DNA from: Oscillospiraceae bacterium
GTDB lineage: Bacteria; Bacillota; Clostridia; Oscillospirales; Oscillospiraceae
Reading direction: 5' to 3'
Assembly (NCBI GenBank): GCA_015068035.1
Contig: SVLI01000001.1
Location: 186,001-250,000 of the forward strand
Length of the DNA stretch: 64,000 bases
The position numbers and the translations under genes are program-made. The first letter of the stretch is position 1. Every line of letters begins with the position of its first letter. This document shows positions 51,652 to 60,583 of this stretch, piece by piece. Under the pieces are notes generated by a model. It ran no database searches. It was not told where the DNA came from and was given only the letters and a program-made list of their open reading frames with translations.

Positions 51652-51915
51652 TTACTTTGCCTTCTCGACGATTTCAACCACGCGCCAACGCTTGTCGTGA
51701 GACAGGGGGCGGGTTTCCATCACCTTGACCTTGTCGCCGACGCCGCACTCGTTGTGCTCGTCGTGCGCCTTAAGCCGATAAGTCGTCTTGATAATCTTCT
51801 TGTAGACGGGGTGGGCAACGCGGTCTTCCACGATGACGACCACAGTCTTGTCCATCTTGTCGGATACGACCTTGCCGACGCGCGTCTTACGCGAAGTGGT
51901 TCTGAGTTCACTCAT
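51652..51915 (-). CDS. rpsQ: 30S ribosomal protein S17
   Basis: S17 binds the lower body of 16S rRNA. The 87-residue OB-fold protein has [42 protein letters not shown] in pieces and [25 protein letters not shown]. The ATG at 51915 follows a GGAGGC site. It lies between rpmC and rplN. Confidence 0.98.
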   Translation of the reverse strand: MSELRTTSRKTRVGKVVSDKMDKTVVVIVEDRVAHPVYKKIIKTTYRLKAHDEHNECGVGDKVKVMETRPLSHDKRWRVVEIVEKAK

Positions 51916-51929
51916 TTTCGTCTGCCTCC

Positions 51930-52124
51930 TCACTGCTCGAGCTGCTTCTCGCGGATGACGGTTTTGACCCGTGCAATGTCGCGACGAACCGTGCCGATCT
52001 TCAGGGGGTTATCAAGATGGTTTGTGGCATGCTGCATACGGAGCATGAACAGATCCTTCTTCAGCTCGACGAGCTTTTGCTCCAGCTCAGAAGCGGACAT
52101 GTTGCGGATTTCAGTTGCCTTCAT
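51930..52124 (-). CDS. rpmC: 50S ribosomal protein L29
   Basis: L29 sits at the tunnel exit, where trigger factor and SRP bind. The 64-residue two-helix protein begins [34 protein letters not shown] and ends with [14 protein letters not shown]. The ATG at 52124 is chosen by homology; the open frame upstream overlaps rplP. Confidence 0.97.
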   Translation of the reverse strand: MKATEIRNMSASELEQKLVELKKDLFMLRMQHATNHLDNPLKIGTVRRDIARVKTVIREKQLEQ

Positions 52125-52125
52125 C

Positions 52126-52557
52126 TTATTCACCACCTGTCTCGTTCTCATCCTCGCGCTTGACAATCTTCGTCTTGCAGGGCAGCTTGTGGCTGGCCAG
52201 ACGCAGCGCCTCACGCGCGACCTCTTCGGAAACACCGGCAATCTCAAACATGACACGGCCGGGCTTTACTACTGCAACCCAATACTCGGGAGAACCTTTA
52301 CCGGAACCCATGCGGGTCTCGGCCGGCTTCTCGGTGATGGGCTTATCGGGGAAGATCTTGATCCAGACCTGACCGCCACGCTTGGTGTAACGCGTCATGG
52401 CGATACGGGCCGCTTCGATCTGGTTGCTGGTGATCCAGCAGGGCTCAGTAGCCATCAGGCCAAATTCGCCGTAGGAGACGAAGTTGCCACGCATGGCCTT
52501 ACCCTTCATACGACCGCGCTGCACGCGGCGGTATTTCACTCTCTTAGGCAGAAGCAT
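52126..52557 (-). CDS. rplP: 50S ribosomal protein L16
   Basis: L16 helps arrange the A site of the large subunit. The 143-residue protein begins [25 protein letters not shown] and contains [44 protein letters not shown]. Its ATG overlaps the rpsC stop as TAATG. Confidence 0.98.
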   Translation of the reverse strand: MLLPKRVKYRRVQRGRMKGKAMRGNFVSYGEFGLMATEPCWITSNQIEAARIAMTRYTKRGGQVWIKIFPDKPITEKPAETRMGSGKGSPEYWVAVVKPGRVMFEIAGVSEEVAREALRLASHKLPCKTKIVKREDENETGGE

Positions 52558-53498
52558 TAAGCGTTGCCTCCTTCCTTGGGTGCACCGCCGGCCGGACGGG
52601 GAGCGCCCTGTCCACCCTGGCGATTGTAGCCGCCCTGGCCGCCGCGGTTGTAGCCGCCCTGGCCGCCCTGGCGATTGTCGCGGTTGTAGCCGCCCTGACC
52701 GCCGCGGTTGTAGCCACCCTGGCCACCACGGTTGTCGCGGTTGTAACCGCCCTGACCACCGCGGTTGTAGCCGCCCTGGCCACCGCGGTTGTCGCGACGA
52801 CGGCGATCGTCACGCCGACGATCATCGCGACGGTTCATATCCATCACGCGGGGCGTGGTACGCAGGGTGGTCGTCAGGACCTCGCCCTTGTAGATCCACA
52901 CCTTAACACCGATGCGGCCGTAGGTCGTAGCGGCCTCGGCGAAACCGTAGTCGATGTCAGCACGGATGGTCTGCAGCGGGATGGTACCCTCGTGATAGCT
53001 CTCGCTGCGTGCGATCTCGGCGCCACCGAGACGGCCGGCGCACATGATCTTGATGCCCAGCGCGCCCATGCGCATTGCGCGGCCCATGGCGTTCTTCATC
53101 GCGCGGCGGAAGCCGATGCGCTTTTCAAGCTGCTGTGCGATGTTCTCGGCGACGAGCTGTGCATTGGTGTCGGGCGTGCGCACTTCCACGATGGAAAGGG
53201 CGACGGGCTTTCCGATCATCTTTTCCACCTCGGCGCGCAGGCGCTCGATCTCCGCGCCGCCCTTGCCGATCACGACACCGGGGCGGGAGCAGTGGATAAA
53301 GATACGGACCTTGGCGCTGTCGCGCTCGATCTCGATGGTCGGCACGCCTGCGCTGTAAAGCTTTTTCTTCAGAAACTCGCGGATCTTGTAATCTTCGACG
53401 ATCAGATCGGCGACTTTATCGCTGCGGGCGTACCAGCGGGAATCCCAATCCTTAATGACGCCCACACGCATACCGTGCGGATGAACTTTCTGTCCCAT
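52557..53498 (-). CDS. rpsC: 30S ribosomal protein S3 with an RGG/GGYNR-repeat C-terminal tail
   Basis: S3 forms the mRNA entry site of the 30S. Residues 1-220 are normal S3: [24 protein letters not shown], the KH-domain GKGG near residues 78-81, and [35 protein letters not shown]. Residues 221-313 are an added tail: an Arg/Asp block ([16 protein letters not shown]), then six GGYNR units at 242, 250, 261, 269, 281 and 289 joined by GGQ and DNR, ending [19 protein letters not shown]. The repeats are also visible in DNA at about 52600-52790. Bacterial S3 usually ends near residue 210-235. Confidence 0.98.
   Translation of the reverse strand: MGQKVHPHGMRVGVIKDWDSRWYARSDKVADLIVEDYKIREFLKKKLYSAGVPTIEIERDSAKVRIFIHCSRPGVVIGKGGAEIERLRAEVEKMIGKPVALSIVEVRTPDTNAQLVAENIAQQLEKRIGFRRAMKNAMGRAMRMGALGIKIMCAGRLGGAEIARSESYHEGTIPLQTIRADIDYGFAEAATTYGRIGVKVWIYKGEVLTTTLRTTPRVMDMNRRDDRRRDDRRRRDNRGGQGGYNRGGQGGYNRDNRGGQGGYNRGGQGGYNRDNRQGGQGGYNRGGQGGYNRQGGQGAPRPAGGAPKEGGNA
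52599..52787 (-). repeat. rpsC: In-frame tandem repeats encoding the S3 GGYNR tail
   Basis: Units of roughly 24-33 bases code for [10 protein letters not shown] and GGYNRDNR and differ at silent positions. The variation in unit length and the kept frame show a coding repeat, not a CRISPR array. Confidence 0.9.
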
Positions 53499-53513
53499 TC
53501 GTAACGCCCCCCT

Positions 53514-53849
53514 TTACTCTTTCTCGGCCACAACGATGGTGATGTGGCTGGTTCTCTTGTTGATGCGGTACATACGACCCTGCGCACGGGGCATACCTCT
53601 CTTGAGGATGGGGCCGGGGTTGGCATAGGTCTCAGACACGTACAGGTTGTCGGGATCCATCTCGAAGTTGTTCTCCGCATTGGCGCAAGCGCTCTTGAGG
53701 AGCTTGAGCATGAGCTCGCTGGCGGCCTTGGGTGTGTTCATCAGGATGGCCTGCGCGGTCTTGGTGTCCTTACCGCGGATCAGATCGCAAACGATCTTGA
53801 CCTTACGAGGGGAGATGCGGGCATACTTCAGAATTGCTTTCGCTTCCAT
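53514..53849 (-). CDS. rplV: 50S ribosomal protein L22
   Basis: L22 lines the exit tunnel with a long beta hairpin. The 111-residue protein has [57 protein letters not shown] in pieces and [28 protein letters not shown], the tunnel hairpin. It lies between rpsS and rpsC. Confidence 0.98.
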   Translation of the reverse strand: MEAKAILKYARISPRKVKIVCDLIRGKDTKTAQAILMNTPKAASELMLKLLKSACANAENNFEMDPDNLYVSETYANPGPILKRGMPRAQGRMYRINKRTSHITIVVAEKE

Positions 53850-53861
53850 TTTCTCTCCTCC

Positions 53862-54134
53862 TTATCTGCCGGTCTTGCTTCCCGCGTGGCCGCGGAAAGT
53901 GCGGGTGGGCGCGAACTCACCAAGCTTGTGGCCGACCATATCCTCGGTGACGTAGACCGGGACATGACGACGTCCGTCGTGGACGGCGATGGTGTGGCCG
54001 ACAAAGGAGGGGAAGATCGTGCTCGCGCGGCTCCAGGTCTTGACGACCTTCTTGTCGCCGGACTTGTTCATATCATCGATCCTCTTAAGCAGCTCGGGAG
54101 CAGCGAAAGGACCTTTCTTAACGCTTCTTGACAT
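53862..54134 (-). CDS. rpsS: 30S ribosomal protein S19
   Basis: S19 in the 30S head pairs with S13. The 90-residue protein begins [20 protein letters not shown] and has the conserved [52 protein letters not shown] in pieces. It lies between rplB and rplV. Confidence 0.98.
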   Translation of the reverse strand: MSRSVKKGPFAAPELLKRIDDMNKSGDKKVVKTWSRASTIFPSFVGHTIAVHDGRRHVPVYVTEDMVGHKLGEFAPTRTFRGHAGSKTGR

Positions 54135-54149
54135 GTCTTATCTCCCTCC

Positions 54150-54986
54150 TTACTTGGAATTGCGACGCTTGACAATGAACTTGTCAGTCGGGTTCTTCTT
54201 CTTGCGGGTCTTGTAACCCAGAGCCGGCTTGCCCCAGGGGGTAACCGGGCCGGGACGACCGATGGGGCTCTTGCCCTCACCACCGCCGTGGGGGTGGTCA
54301 ACCGGGTTCATGACAGAGCCGCGGACCGTCGGGCGGATGCCCATGTGGCGCTTGCGGCCAGCCTTACCGATGGACACGTTGGCAGCATCGATGTTGCCAA
54401 CCTGGCCGATCGTGGCCATGCAATCCATGCGGATCTTGCGGTACTCGCCGGAAGGCAGGCGAACCTGCGCCATCTTGCCCTCTTTGGCCATCAGCTGCGC
54501 GGCAACGCCGGCGGAGCGGACCAGCTGGGCACCCTTGCCGGGATACAGCTCGATGTTGTGGATCACGGTACCAACCGGAATGTTCGCGATGGGCAGCGCG
54601 TTGCCGGGCTTGATGTCGGAGTTCGGGCCGGAGACAACAGTGTCACCAGCGCCGAGGCCGAGGGGAGCCAGGATGTAACGGCGCTCGCCGTCGGGATACT
54701 CAACCAGCGCGATGTTCGCGGTGCGGTTGGGGTCATATTCCAGGCGCAGCACGGTGCCGGGGACGTCAAACTTGTTGCGCTTGAAGTCGATGATACGGTA
54801 CTTGCGCTTGTTGCCGCCGCCCTGATGGCGGACGGTGATGCGGCCGTAGTTGTTGCGGCCGGACTTCTTCTTGAGGACTTCCGTCAGGCTCTTTTCGGGC
54901 ACCGCATGCTTATCGACTCCGTCAAAACCGGAGACGGTCATGTGGCGGCGGGACGGCGTAGTCGGTCTGTAAGTTTTAATCGACAT
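54150..54986 (-). CDS. rplB: 50S ribosomal protein L2
   Basis: L2 is required near the peptidyl transferase centre. The 278-residue protein begins [26 protein letters not shown] and has [30 protein letters not shown] in pieces. The C-terminal signature [44 protein letters not shown] contains the key histidine near 230. It lies between rplW and rpsS. Confidence 0.98.
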   Translation of the reverse strand: MSIKTYRPTTPSRRHMTVSGFDGVDKHAVPEKSLTEVLKKKSGRNNYGRITVRHQGGGNKRKYRIIDFKRNKFDVPGTVLRLEYDPNRTANIALVEYPDGERRYILAPLGLGAGDTVVSGPNSDIKPGNALPIANIPVGTVIHNIELYPGKGAQLVRSAGVAAQLMAKEGKMAQVRLPSGEYRKIRMDCMATIGQVGNIDAANVSIGKAGRKRHMGIRPTVRGSVMNPVDHPHGGGEGKSPIGRPGPVTPWGKPALGYKTRKKKNPTDKFIVKRRNSK

Positions 54987-55001
54987 TTCTCATTTACCTC
55001 C

Positions 55002-55298
55002 TTACACCATGCCCTCGAAGATCTCGATGTTCTTGGAATCGGCGCTGAGCTTGACAACCGCCTTTTTCCAGGTGGCGGAGTAGCCCTTCGGATAAGCGCC
55101 GGTGCGCTTTTCCTTGCCGCGGACGTTGATGGTGTTGACCTTGATAACGGTCACGTCAAAGATCTCCTCAATGGCCTTCTTGATTTCCACCTTGTTGGCA
55201 TCCTTCGCGACCTCAAAGGTGTACTTCTTGATGTCGAGGTCTTCCATGGACTGCTCCGTGATGATGGGGCGGATGATGATATCGTAAGCGGTTTTCAT
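55002..55298 (-). CDS. rplW: 50S ribosomal protein L23
   Basis: L23 at the tunnel exit docks trigger factor and SRP. The 98-residue protein has [61 protein letters not shown] in pieces and ends with a short acidic stretch. Its ATG overlaps the rplD stop as TGATG. Confidence 0.97.
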   Translation of the reverse strand: MKTAYDIIIRPIITEQSMEDLDIKKYTFEVAKDANKVEIKKAIEEIFDVTVIKVNTINVRGKEKRTGAYPKGYSATWKKAVVKLSADSKNIEIFEGMV

Positions 55299-55921
55299 CA
55301 GGCGTATACCTCCTCGATTTTCTCAAGGGCAGCCTTGTCGACCACCAGAACGCGGTTGTTCAGGATCGCATAGGTGCTGAGGATGGTGGAGATGGTGACG
55401 CTGACACCGGGGATGTTGCGAGCGGACTTAAGAACCTTCTCGTCCACATCCTTGGTGATGACGAGAGCCTTGCCCTCGACACCCAGCTTGCCAAGGAACT
55501 CCTTGAAAGCCTTCGTCTTGATCTCGTCCATCTTGAGCTCGTCGATCACGAGGATTCCGTTACCGGCGGCCTTGTCGCTCAGCGCGCTCTTGAGCGCGAG
55601 TCTCTTGTATTTCTTGTTCAGGCTGTAGCGGTAGTCACGCGGCTTGGGCGCAAAAGCGACGCCACCGTGGGTCCACACGGGAGAGCCCTTGTAACCGGCG
55701 CGGGCGCGGCCCGTGCCCTTCTGTCTCCACGGCTTGATGGTGGAGAAGCTGACTTCACCCTTGGTCAGCGCACTCTGCGTGCCCTGACGGCAGTTGGCCA
55801 GATGATTCTTCACGTCGGCATGCATCGCAACGCCATTGGGCTCGATGCCGAAGATCGCCTCGGAAAGATCATACTCGCCGACCTGCTCGCCGAGCATGTT
55901 GTAAATAGCAGCTTTAGGCAT
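55298..55921 (-). CDS. rplD: 50S ribosomal protein L4
   Basis: L4 lines the exit tunnel and in enterobacteria represses its own operon. The 207-residue protein has the tunnel loop [42 protein letters not shown] in pieces and a C-terminal Rossmann-like domain. It lies between rplC and rplW. Confidence 0.98.
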   Translation of the reverse strand: MPKAAIYNMLGEQVGEYDLSEAIFGIEPNGVAMHADVKNHLANCRQGTQSALTKGEVSFSTIKPWRQKGTGRARAGYKGSPVWTHGGVAFAPKPRDYRYSLNKKYKRLALKSALSDKAAGNGILVIDELKMDEIKTKAFKEFLGKLGVEGKALVITKDVDEKVLKSARNIPGVSVTISTILSTYAILNNRVLVVDKAALEKIEEVYA

Positions 55922-55946
55922 GTTCGTATTTCTCCTTTCCTAAGCG

Positions 55947-56672
55947 TTAGCGCGTTCTCGCGGAAGCCTTCTGCGGGTTGCGGCCGGAAGCCTTCTGCGG
56001 GTTGAGGCTGATCGCAGCACCCGGTCCCTTGCGCTCGGGGTTGACCTTAGAGGTGCTCTTGATGCAGACCAGGCCGCCCTTGGGGCCGGGGATCGCGCCG
56101 CGAATGACGAGCATGTTCAGCTCGGCATCCACTTTCACGATGTCCAGGTTCTGCACAGTGACCTGCTCGCTGCCCATGTGGCCCGCGCCGATCTTGCCCT
56201 TGAAGATGCGGGACGGATCCGTGCCGGAGCCCATGGAACCGGCGTGACGGTGGACGGGGCCGCCGCCGTGGCTGGTGGGCGTACGCTGAGCACCCCAGCG
56301 CTTGATAACACCCTGGTAGCCCTTGCCCTTGGAGATGCCGGTCACGTCGACCTTATCACCCTCAGCAAAGACATCCGCCTTCAGGACGTCGCCGACGTTC
56401 ATTTCGGCGGCATCGTCCAGACGGAACTCGCGGAGATACTTCTTGGGTTCCACGCCGGCCTTGGCCAGATGGCCCTTTTCCGGCTGGCTGAGCTTGCGCT
56501 CGGCGATGTCTTCATAGCCGAGCTGGACGGACGAATAGCCTTCCTTGTCTTCGGTCTTCTTCTGGACCACGACGCAGGGGCCGGCCTCGATAACCGTGAC
56601 CGGGATGACCTTGCCCGCCTCATCGAAGATCTGCGTCATGCCGACCTTCTTGCCGATGATGGCTTTCTTCAT
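55947..56672 (-). CDS. rplC: 50S ribosomal protein L3 with a duplicated C-terminal segment
   Basis: L3 nucleates large-subunit assembly. The 241-residue protein begins [45 protein letters not shown] in pieces and has [33 protein letters not shown]. The normal end is followed by [18 protein letters not shown], a tandem duplication also seen in DNA (about 55955-56005). The ATG at 56672 follows AGGAGG; the frame continues upstream without conserved sequence. Confidence 0.97.
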   Translation of the reverse strand: MKKAIIGKKVGMTQIFDEAGKVIPVTVIEAGPCVVVQKKTEDKEGYSSVQLGYEDIAERKLSQPEKGHLAKAGVEPKKYLREFRLDDAAEMNVGDVLKADVFAEGDKVDVTGISKGKGYQGVIKRWGAQRTPTSHGGGPVHRHAGSMGSGTDPSRIFKGKIGAGHMGSEQVTVQNLDIVKVDAELNMLVIRGAIPGPKGGLVCIKSTSKVNPERKGPGAAISLNPQKASGRNPQKASARTR

Positions 56673-56697
56673 TGTGTTTCCTCCTGATAGGTTATTG

Positions 56698-56782
56698 GTT
56701 GCCTCGCTTAGCCCGCGCCGTGAAGTCGGCGCGTCCAGAGGCTGGCAACTTAACCCCTTCCGCCTCACGCAAGTCGGCGGAA
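56698..56782 (-). promoter_or_regulatory. Two related hairpins in the rpsJ-rplC spacer
   Basis: On the - strand one nested structure (complement of 56698-56749) has GTTGCC...GGCAAC outside and GCGCCG-ACTTCA-CGGCGC inside. A second (complement of about 56758-56782) has TTCCGCC...GGCGGAA. Both carry GCCGACTT at the 5' side of the loop. The 154-base spacer is much longer than others in this operon. This is a candidate r-protein autoregulatory element; function is inference. Confidence 0.5.
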
Positions 56783-56826
56783 AATGGGTCGTGTACGGAT
56801 TGATTTAATATAAGGATGTTTGCGGC

Positions 56827-57141
56827 TTAGAGCTTGATTTCGATCTCAACGCCCGCCGGCAGCTCCAGGCTCATCAGGGCCTCAACCGTCTTCTGGGTGG
56901 GGTTAATGATGTCGATCAGGCGCTTGTGGGTGCGGCGCTCGAACTGCTCGCGGCTGTCCTTATACTTGTGCACGGCGCGCAGGATGGTGACGACTTCCTT
57001 CTGCGTGGGCAGCGGGATGGGGCCGGACACCTTGGCGTCAGTGCGCTTCGCGGTGGCTACGATTGTCTCGGCAGCCTTGTCGATCAGCTGATGATCATAA
57101 GCCTTGAGACGGATGCGGATCATTCTCTTGGGTGTTGCCAT
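56827..57141 (-). CDS. rpsJ: 30S ribosomal protein S10
   Basis: S10 in the 30S head also serves as a transcription antitermination factor (NusE). The 104-residue protein has [97 protein letters not shown] when read in consecutive segments. It is the first gene of the super-operon. TTGGAGG precedes the ATG, and a long leader with a hairpin and attenuator lies upstream. Confidence 0.98.
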   Translation of the reverse strand: MATPKRMIRIRLKAYDHQLIDKAAETIVATAKRTDAKVSGPIPLPTQKEVVTILRAVHKYKDSREQFERRTHKRLIDIINPTQKTVEALMSLELPAGVEIEIKL

Positions 57142-57184
57142 TTGATTTTTTCCTCCAATTTTTTGTACGAATTTCCGGCAGCAT
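57095..57184 (-). CDS. Possible upstream ORF overlapping the rpsJ start
   Basis: A 29-codon frame starts with ATG at 57184, with a perfect AGGAGG (complement of 57193-57198) 8 bases upstream, and ends at 57095 inside rpsJ in another frame. Its product is basic and Asn/Pro-rich and unlike any protein I know. It could affect rpsJ translation or be chance; the strong ribosome binding site is the main evidence. Confidence 0.3.
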   Translation of the reverse strand: MLPEIRTKNWRKKSNGNTQENDPHPSQGL

Positions 57185-57212
57185 TGGGTCTGCCTCCTGG
57201 TTTGATTCGTAC
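57165..57212 (-). promoter_or_regulatory. Leader hairpin sequestering a ribosome binding site before rpsJ
   Basis: On the - strand GTACGAAT (complement of 57205-57212) pairs perfectly with ATTCGTAC (complement of 57165-57172). Inside, GGCAG and CTGCC can also pair, which covers part of the AGGAGG of the upstream ORF. The rpsJ ribosome binding site lies just 3' of the hairpin. Confidence 0.5.
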
Positions 57213-57258
57213 GGATGAGAATTTCTTAACACTCTGCCGTGCGTATCAGACCCTGCCC

Positions 57259-57289
57259 GAAAAACAAACCGGCACAAATTTGGCCGGTT
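57259..57289 (-). terminator. Attenuator-like terminator in the S10 operon leader
   Basis: On the - strand AACCGGC (complement of 57283-57289) pairs with GCCGGTT (complement of 57267-57273) around a 9-base loop and is followed by TGTTTTTC. It lies within the leader, between the promoter and rpsJ, so it may control read-through into the operon. Confidence 0.65.
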
Positions 57290-57446
57290 CGCTCTCCGTC
57301 AGGCGATATACGCGCCTTGGCATCCTGAACAGAGAAACTCTCAGCCGCCCGATTACGCGCCGTCAAACAAGCCGGCGCCGGACATGCTCCACGGAAGTTA
57401 CCGGTTCTGCACCGCAATCTCCCGCTTCATCGCAAATGCGCGCAAA

Positions 57447-57506
57447 ATGGGCGTGGTCCGCCCACAGGCGCTTTGTTAGCATACCAAATCTGTTTCCCTG
57501 TGTCAA
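57447..57506 (-). promoter_or_regulatory. rpsJ: Promoter of the S10-spc-alpha operon and initial hairpin
   Basis: On the - strand TTGACA (complement of 57501-57506) and TATGCT (complement of 57478-57483) are 17 bases apart, about 330 bases before rpsJ. TGGGCG/CGCCCA (57448-57464) forms a hairpin at the predicted 5' end, followed by TTTT. The remaining leader up to 57142 holds an attenuator and a hairpin, listed separately. Confidence 0.85.
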
Positions 57507-57577
57507 GATAAATTTTTAATTTTTTTACAGAATTTTTTCGTACAATTCGTGAAAACTGCCGAAAGCCCCGTTTGGGC

Positions 57578-58981
57578 TCAAAGCTCGCTTCTGCCGGCAA
57601 GCTCCCGGCCCATGAGCACACCCATAACAGAGGCCATCATCAGCCCGCGCGTCCAACCGGAGCTGTCACCAAGGCAGTGCAGCCCCTCGACATTCGTTAC
57701 GAAATGCGTGTCCATTTTGACGCGGTTGGAATAAAACTTCAGCTCAGGGGAATACAGCAGCGTTTCCGCCGCGGCAAAGCCGGGCACGACCTCGTCCGCA
57801 GCCTGGATGAAATTGATGATGTTCATCATGGCGCGGTAGGGCATGGCGGCCGTAATGTCACCCGCAACGGCATCCGGCAGCGTGGGGCGCACGTTGGAGC
57901 GCGCCAGCTCCTTATCCCAGGTACGCTTGCCGTCAAGGATATCCCCGAAGCGCTGCACCAGAATGTGGCCGTTGGCGAGCATATTGGTCAGCTCGCCGAC
58001 CTTCTGCGCATAGGCGATGGGCTGATTGAAGGGCACGGAGAAGTTATGCGAGCACAAAATGGCCAGATTCGTGTTGTCGCTCTTGCGCTCCTTATAGCTG
58101 TGCCCATTGACAACAGCAAGGTCATTGTCGTAATTCTCCTGGCTGACAAAACCGCCGGGATTCTGGCAGAACGTCCGCACCTTGTTCTTGAAGGGTCTGG
58201 GGTAGCCGATGAGCTTGGATTCATAGAGCACCTCGTTGACGGTTTCCATGACTTCGTTGCGCACCTCCACGCGAACACCGATGTCCACGGTGCCCGGCTC
58301 ATGCGCGATGTTATGCTGCGCGCAGACGTGCTCGAGCCAGTCCGCGCCGCGGCGTCCCGTTGCCACGACGGTGTGGCGGGCATAGATCTCCATGTCCTTT
58401 TTCCCGTCCGTCACCGCGACGCCGAGACACTTATTGCCGTCCAGAATGAGATTTGTGCACTCGCAGCCGAACAGAATCTCAACGCCCTTCTCCTGCAGCC
58501 ACTTCTCGATGGCAAGATAGAGGCTCTGCGCCTTTTCCGTGCCGAGATGGCGGATGGGGCAGTCCACAAGTTTAAGTCCCGCGCGAATGGCACGCTTGCG
58601 GATCTCCTTGACCTCCTCAGCGTTTCCAACGCCTTCAACGTGCGTGTCCGCGCCGAACTCCAGATAGATACCGTCCGTGTACTCGATGGTCTCCTGCACC
58701 TTATCCTCGCCGATCAGCCGCGGCAGATCGCCGCCGACCTCATAGCTCAGGGAGAGTTTTCCGTCCGAGAACGCGCCCGCGCCGGAAAAGCCCGTTGTAA
58801 TATGGCAGTTGGGCTTGCAGTTCATGCACTTGTGCGTCTTTTCCTTCGGGCAGTGACGGTTTTCGATGCTCTGTCCCTTTTCGACCAGAACGATTTTGTC
58901 CTTTGCGCCGCAGCGCAGCATTTCCAGCGCGGTGAAAATTCCCGCAGGGCCGGCGCCGACGATCACAACATCTGTATTCAT
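57578..58981 (-). CDS. FAD-dependent oxidoreductase (COG2509-like)
   Basis: The 467-residue flavoprotein begins with the dinucleotide motif DVVIVGAGPAGIFTALEML. It has a cysteine-rich stretch HCPKEKTHKCMNCKPNC near residue 43, an ATGRRGADW motif near 230, and the closing FAD motif VEGLHCLGDSSGWTRGLMMASVMG. It matches the uncharacterised FAD-dependent dehydrogenases widespread in clostridia. Its substrate is not known. The ATG at 58981 follows GGAGG. A TATAAT-like -10 lies about 90 bases upstream, within the end of ychF. Confidence 0.88.
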   Translation of the reverse strand: MNTDVVIVGAGPAGIFTALEMLRCGAKDKIVLVEKGQSIENRHCPKEKTHKCMNCKPNCHITTGFSGAGAFSDGKLSLSYEVGGDLPRLIGEDKVQETIEYTDGIYLEFGADTHVEGVGNAEEVKEIRKRAIRAGLKLVDCPIRHLGTEKAQSLYLAIEKWLQEKGVEILFGCECTNLILDGNKCLGVAVTDGKKDMEIYARHTVVATGRRGADWLEHVCAQHNIAHEPGTVDIGVRVEVRNEVMETVNEVLYESKLIGYPRPFKNKVRTFCQNPGGFVSQENYDNDLAVVNGHSYKERKSDNTNLAILCSHNFSVPFNQPIAYAQKVGELTNMLANGHILVQRFGDILDGKRTWDKELARSNVRPTLPDAVAGDITAAMPYRAMMNIINFIQAADEVVPGFAAAETLLYSPELKFYSNRVKMDTHFVTNVEGLHCLGDSSGWTRGLMMASVMGVLMGRELAGRSEL

Positions 58982-59104
58982 GGTTTTCCTCCTGACGCAG
59001 CACTGCGCCACGCAGCCTCTTCCGCGCGGCACAGTGCCTTTGTATGCAGCGCGCACGGGCGAACCGCCCTACGCGCGCGCGTATATTATAATAGTATATG
59101 CTGT

Positions 59105-60181
59105 TTACACATTGAAGCGAATATTGGTCACGTCGCCATCCTGCATAATGTAATCCTTGCCCTCGCTGCGGAGCAGACCCTTATCCCGCGCGGCAGCCAT
59201 TGTGCCGCAGGCCTTGAGGTCCTCAAAGGCCACGATCTCCGCGCGGATGAAGCCGCGCTCCAGGTCGGAGTGGATTTTTCCGGCCGCCTGCGGCGCCTTC
59301 GTGCCGCGGGTGATCGTCCACGCGTGGACATCGTCCTCGCCCGCGGTGAGGAAAGAGATGTAGCCGAGCAGGTCGTAGCTCGTCCGGATCAGACGGTCGA
59401 GCCCGCGCTGCGTCAGGCCGAGATCCTCCATGAACATCGCCGCTTCTTCGGCATCCATGTCCGCGATCTCCTCCTCAAACTTTGCCGCGACCGGCAGCAC
59501 CGCCGCGCCCTGTCCCGCAGCCAGCTCCGCCAGCGCGAGATACTGCGCGTTATGCTCGTAATCGGCCATGCCGTCCTCGTCGAGATTCGCCACATAGATG
59601 ACGGGCTTGATGGTCAGCAGGCCGCCGTCCTGCAGAATGTCCTTGTCCTCCTCGGTGAATTCAAACTCAGAGGCCGGTCTGCCGTCCGAGAGAAGCTCAA
59701 TAAGCGCCGCGCACATCTCCGCCTCGCGCTTATATTTCTTGTCTCCGCTCTTGGCGTTTTTGTTCGCCTTTTCCAGGCGGCGCTCCACCAGTTCGATGTC
59801 CGCAAGGATCAACTCCAGATTCAGCGTTTCCGCATCGCGCACGGTATCCGCCGGCTCCGTAAACAGTCCGTCATTGTCAAAGCCGCGCACCACGTGGACG
59901 ATGGCATCCACCTGCCGCACCGTCTGCAAATAGGCGTTTCCGCGGCCGCCGCCTTTTTTGATGCCCACCACGTCCACGAAATCAATGGTCGCGGGGGTGT
60001 ATTTCTTGGGGTGGTAATATTCCGCCAGCCAGTCCAGACGCGCGTCCGGCACCTTGGCCTGTCCGATGTTGGGCTTGCCCGAAACGTTCGTATAGCCGCC
60101 GGTCTCGACGTGCGCGCCGGTCAGGGCGTTAAACAGCGTGCTCTTGCCCACATTCGGCAGGCCCACGATACCAAGTTTCAT
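59105..60181 (-). CDS. ychF: Redox-regulated ATPase YchF
   Basis: YchF is an Obg-family P-loop ATPase that binds ribosomes. The 358-residue protein has GLPNVGKSTLFNALTG (G1) at the N-terminus and FVDVVGIKKGGGRGNAYLQTVRQVDAIVHVV in pieces. The C-terminal TGS domain has FLTAGEDDVHAWTITRGTKAPQAAGKIHSDLERGFIRAEI. All are typical. The - strand promoter at 60330-60358 should drive it. Confidence 0.96.
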   Translation of the reverse strand: MKLGIVGLPNVGKSTLFNALTGAHVETGGYTNVSGKPNIGQAKVPDARLDWLAEYYHPKKYTPATIDFVDVVGIKKGGGRGNAYLQTVRQVDAIVHVVRGFDNDGLFTEPADTVRDAETLNLELILADIELVERRLEKANKNAKSGDKKYKREAEMCAALIELLSDGRPASEFEFTEEDKDILQDGGLLTIKPVIYVANLDEDGMADYEHNAQYLALAELAAGQGAAVLPVAAKFEEEIADMDAEEAAMFMEDLGLTQRGLDRLIRTSYDLLGYISFLTAGEDDVHAWTITRGTKAPQAAGKIHSDLERGFIRAEIVAFEDLKACGTMAAARDKGLLRSEGKDYIMQDGDVTNIRFNV

Positions 60182-60583
60182 ATAGGATCATTCTCCCGTT
60201 TCAATGGTTTCTGCGCTCCGCCGCAGCCGCAGCCACGGACAAGGCCGATCCTTTGGCGTTTTCCGTCGCAGAGCTCGCCCGCGAACAGCATTCTTTCCAA
60301 CGAAGCCAAAAGTTCACACAGTTATTTTAATTGTAGCATACACATCCGGATTTCTCAATAGCGAACTGCGTCCAAATCGGCCCTTATTCGGATACACGAA
60401 AGCAAAAATCGCAGCAACACCCTTGTTATTTGTCGAAAAGGGCGCTATTATTATAGCAGAGAAGCTCCGGCACCGGGCTTTCGCCACCGCGCCGGGCACA
60501 ACAGTCGTTATCGGAAGCGCTTTCGCATTCGGTTGAGAGAGAATGCGATGTGTTATAAAGAGAAGGATTAAGGAGGACACCCC
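60182..60583. other. Divergent intergenic region between ychF and the zinc-ribbon gene
   Basis: The 402-base gap has no gene I can support. It holds the ychF promoter, a short inverted repeat CGCATTC/GAATGCG at 60524-60547, and a TATAAA at 60554-60559 with a poor TTGAGA before it, which may serve the + strand gene. The rest is GC-rich spacer. Confidence 0.6.
60330..60358 (-). promoter_or_regulatory. Promoter of ychF
   Basis: On the - strand TTGAGA (complement of 60353-60358) and TACAAT (complement of 60330-60335) are 17 bases apart. Confidence 0.8.

Noticed and set aside
52599-52787. Possible CRISPR array or intergenic repeat
   Set aside because: The repeats are in frame inside rpsC, have variable length without spacers, and encode GGYNR units.
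57226-57417. A 63-codon frame in the S10 leader
   Set aside because: It has no clear ribosome binding site, overlaps the attenuator structure, and its Cys/Arg/Ala-rich product looks like a chance frame.
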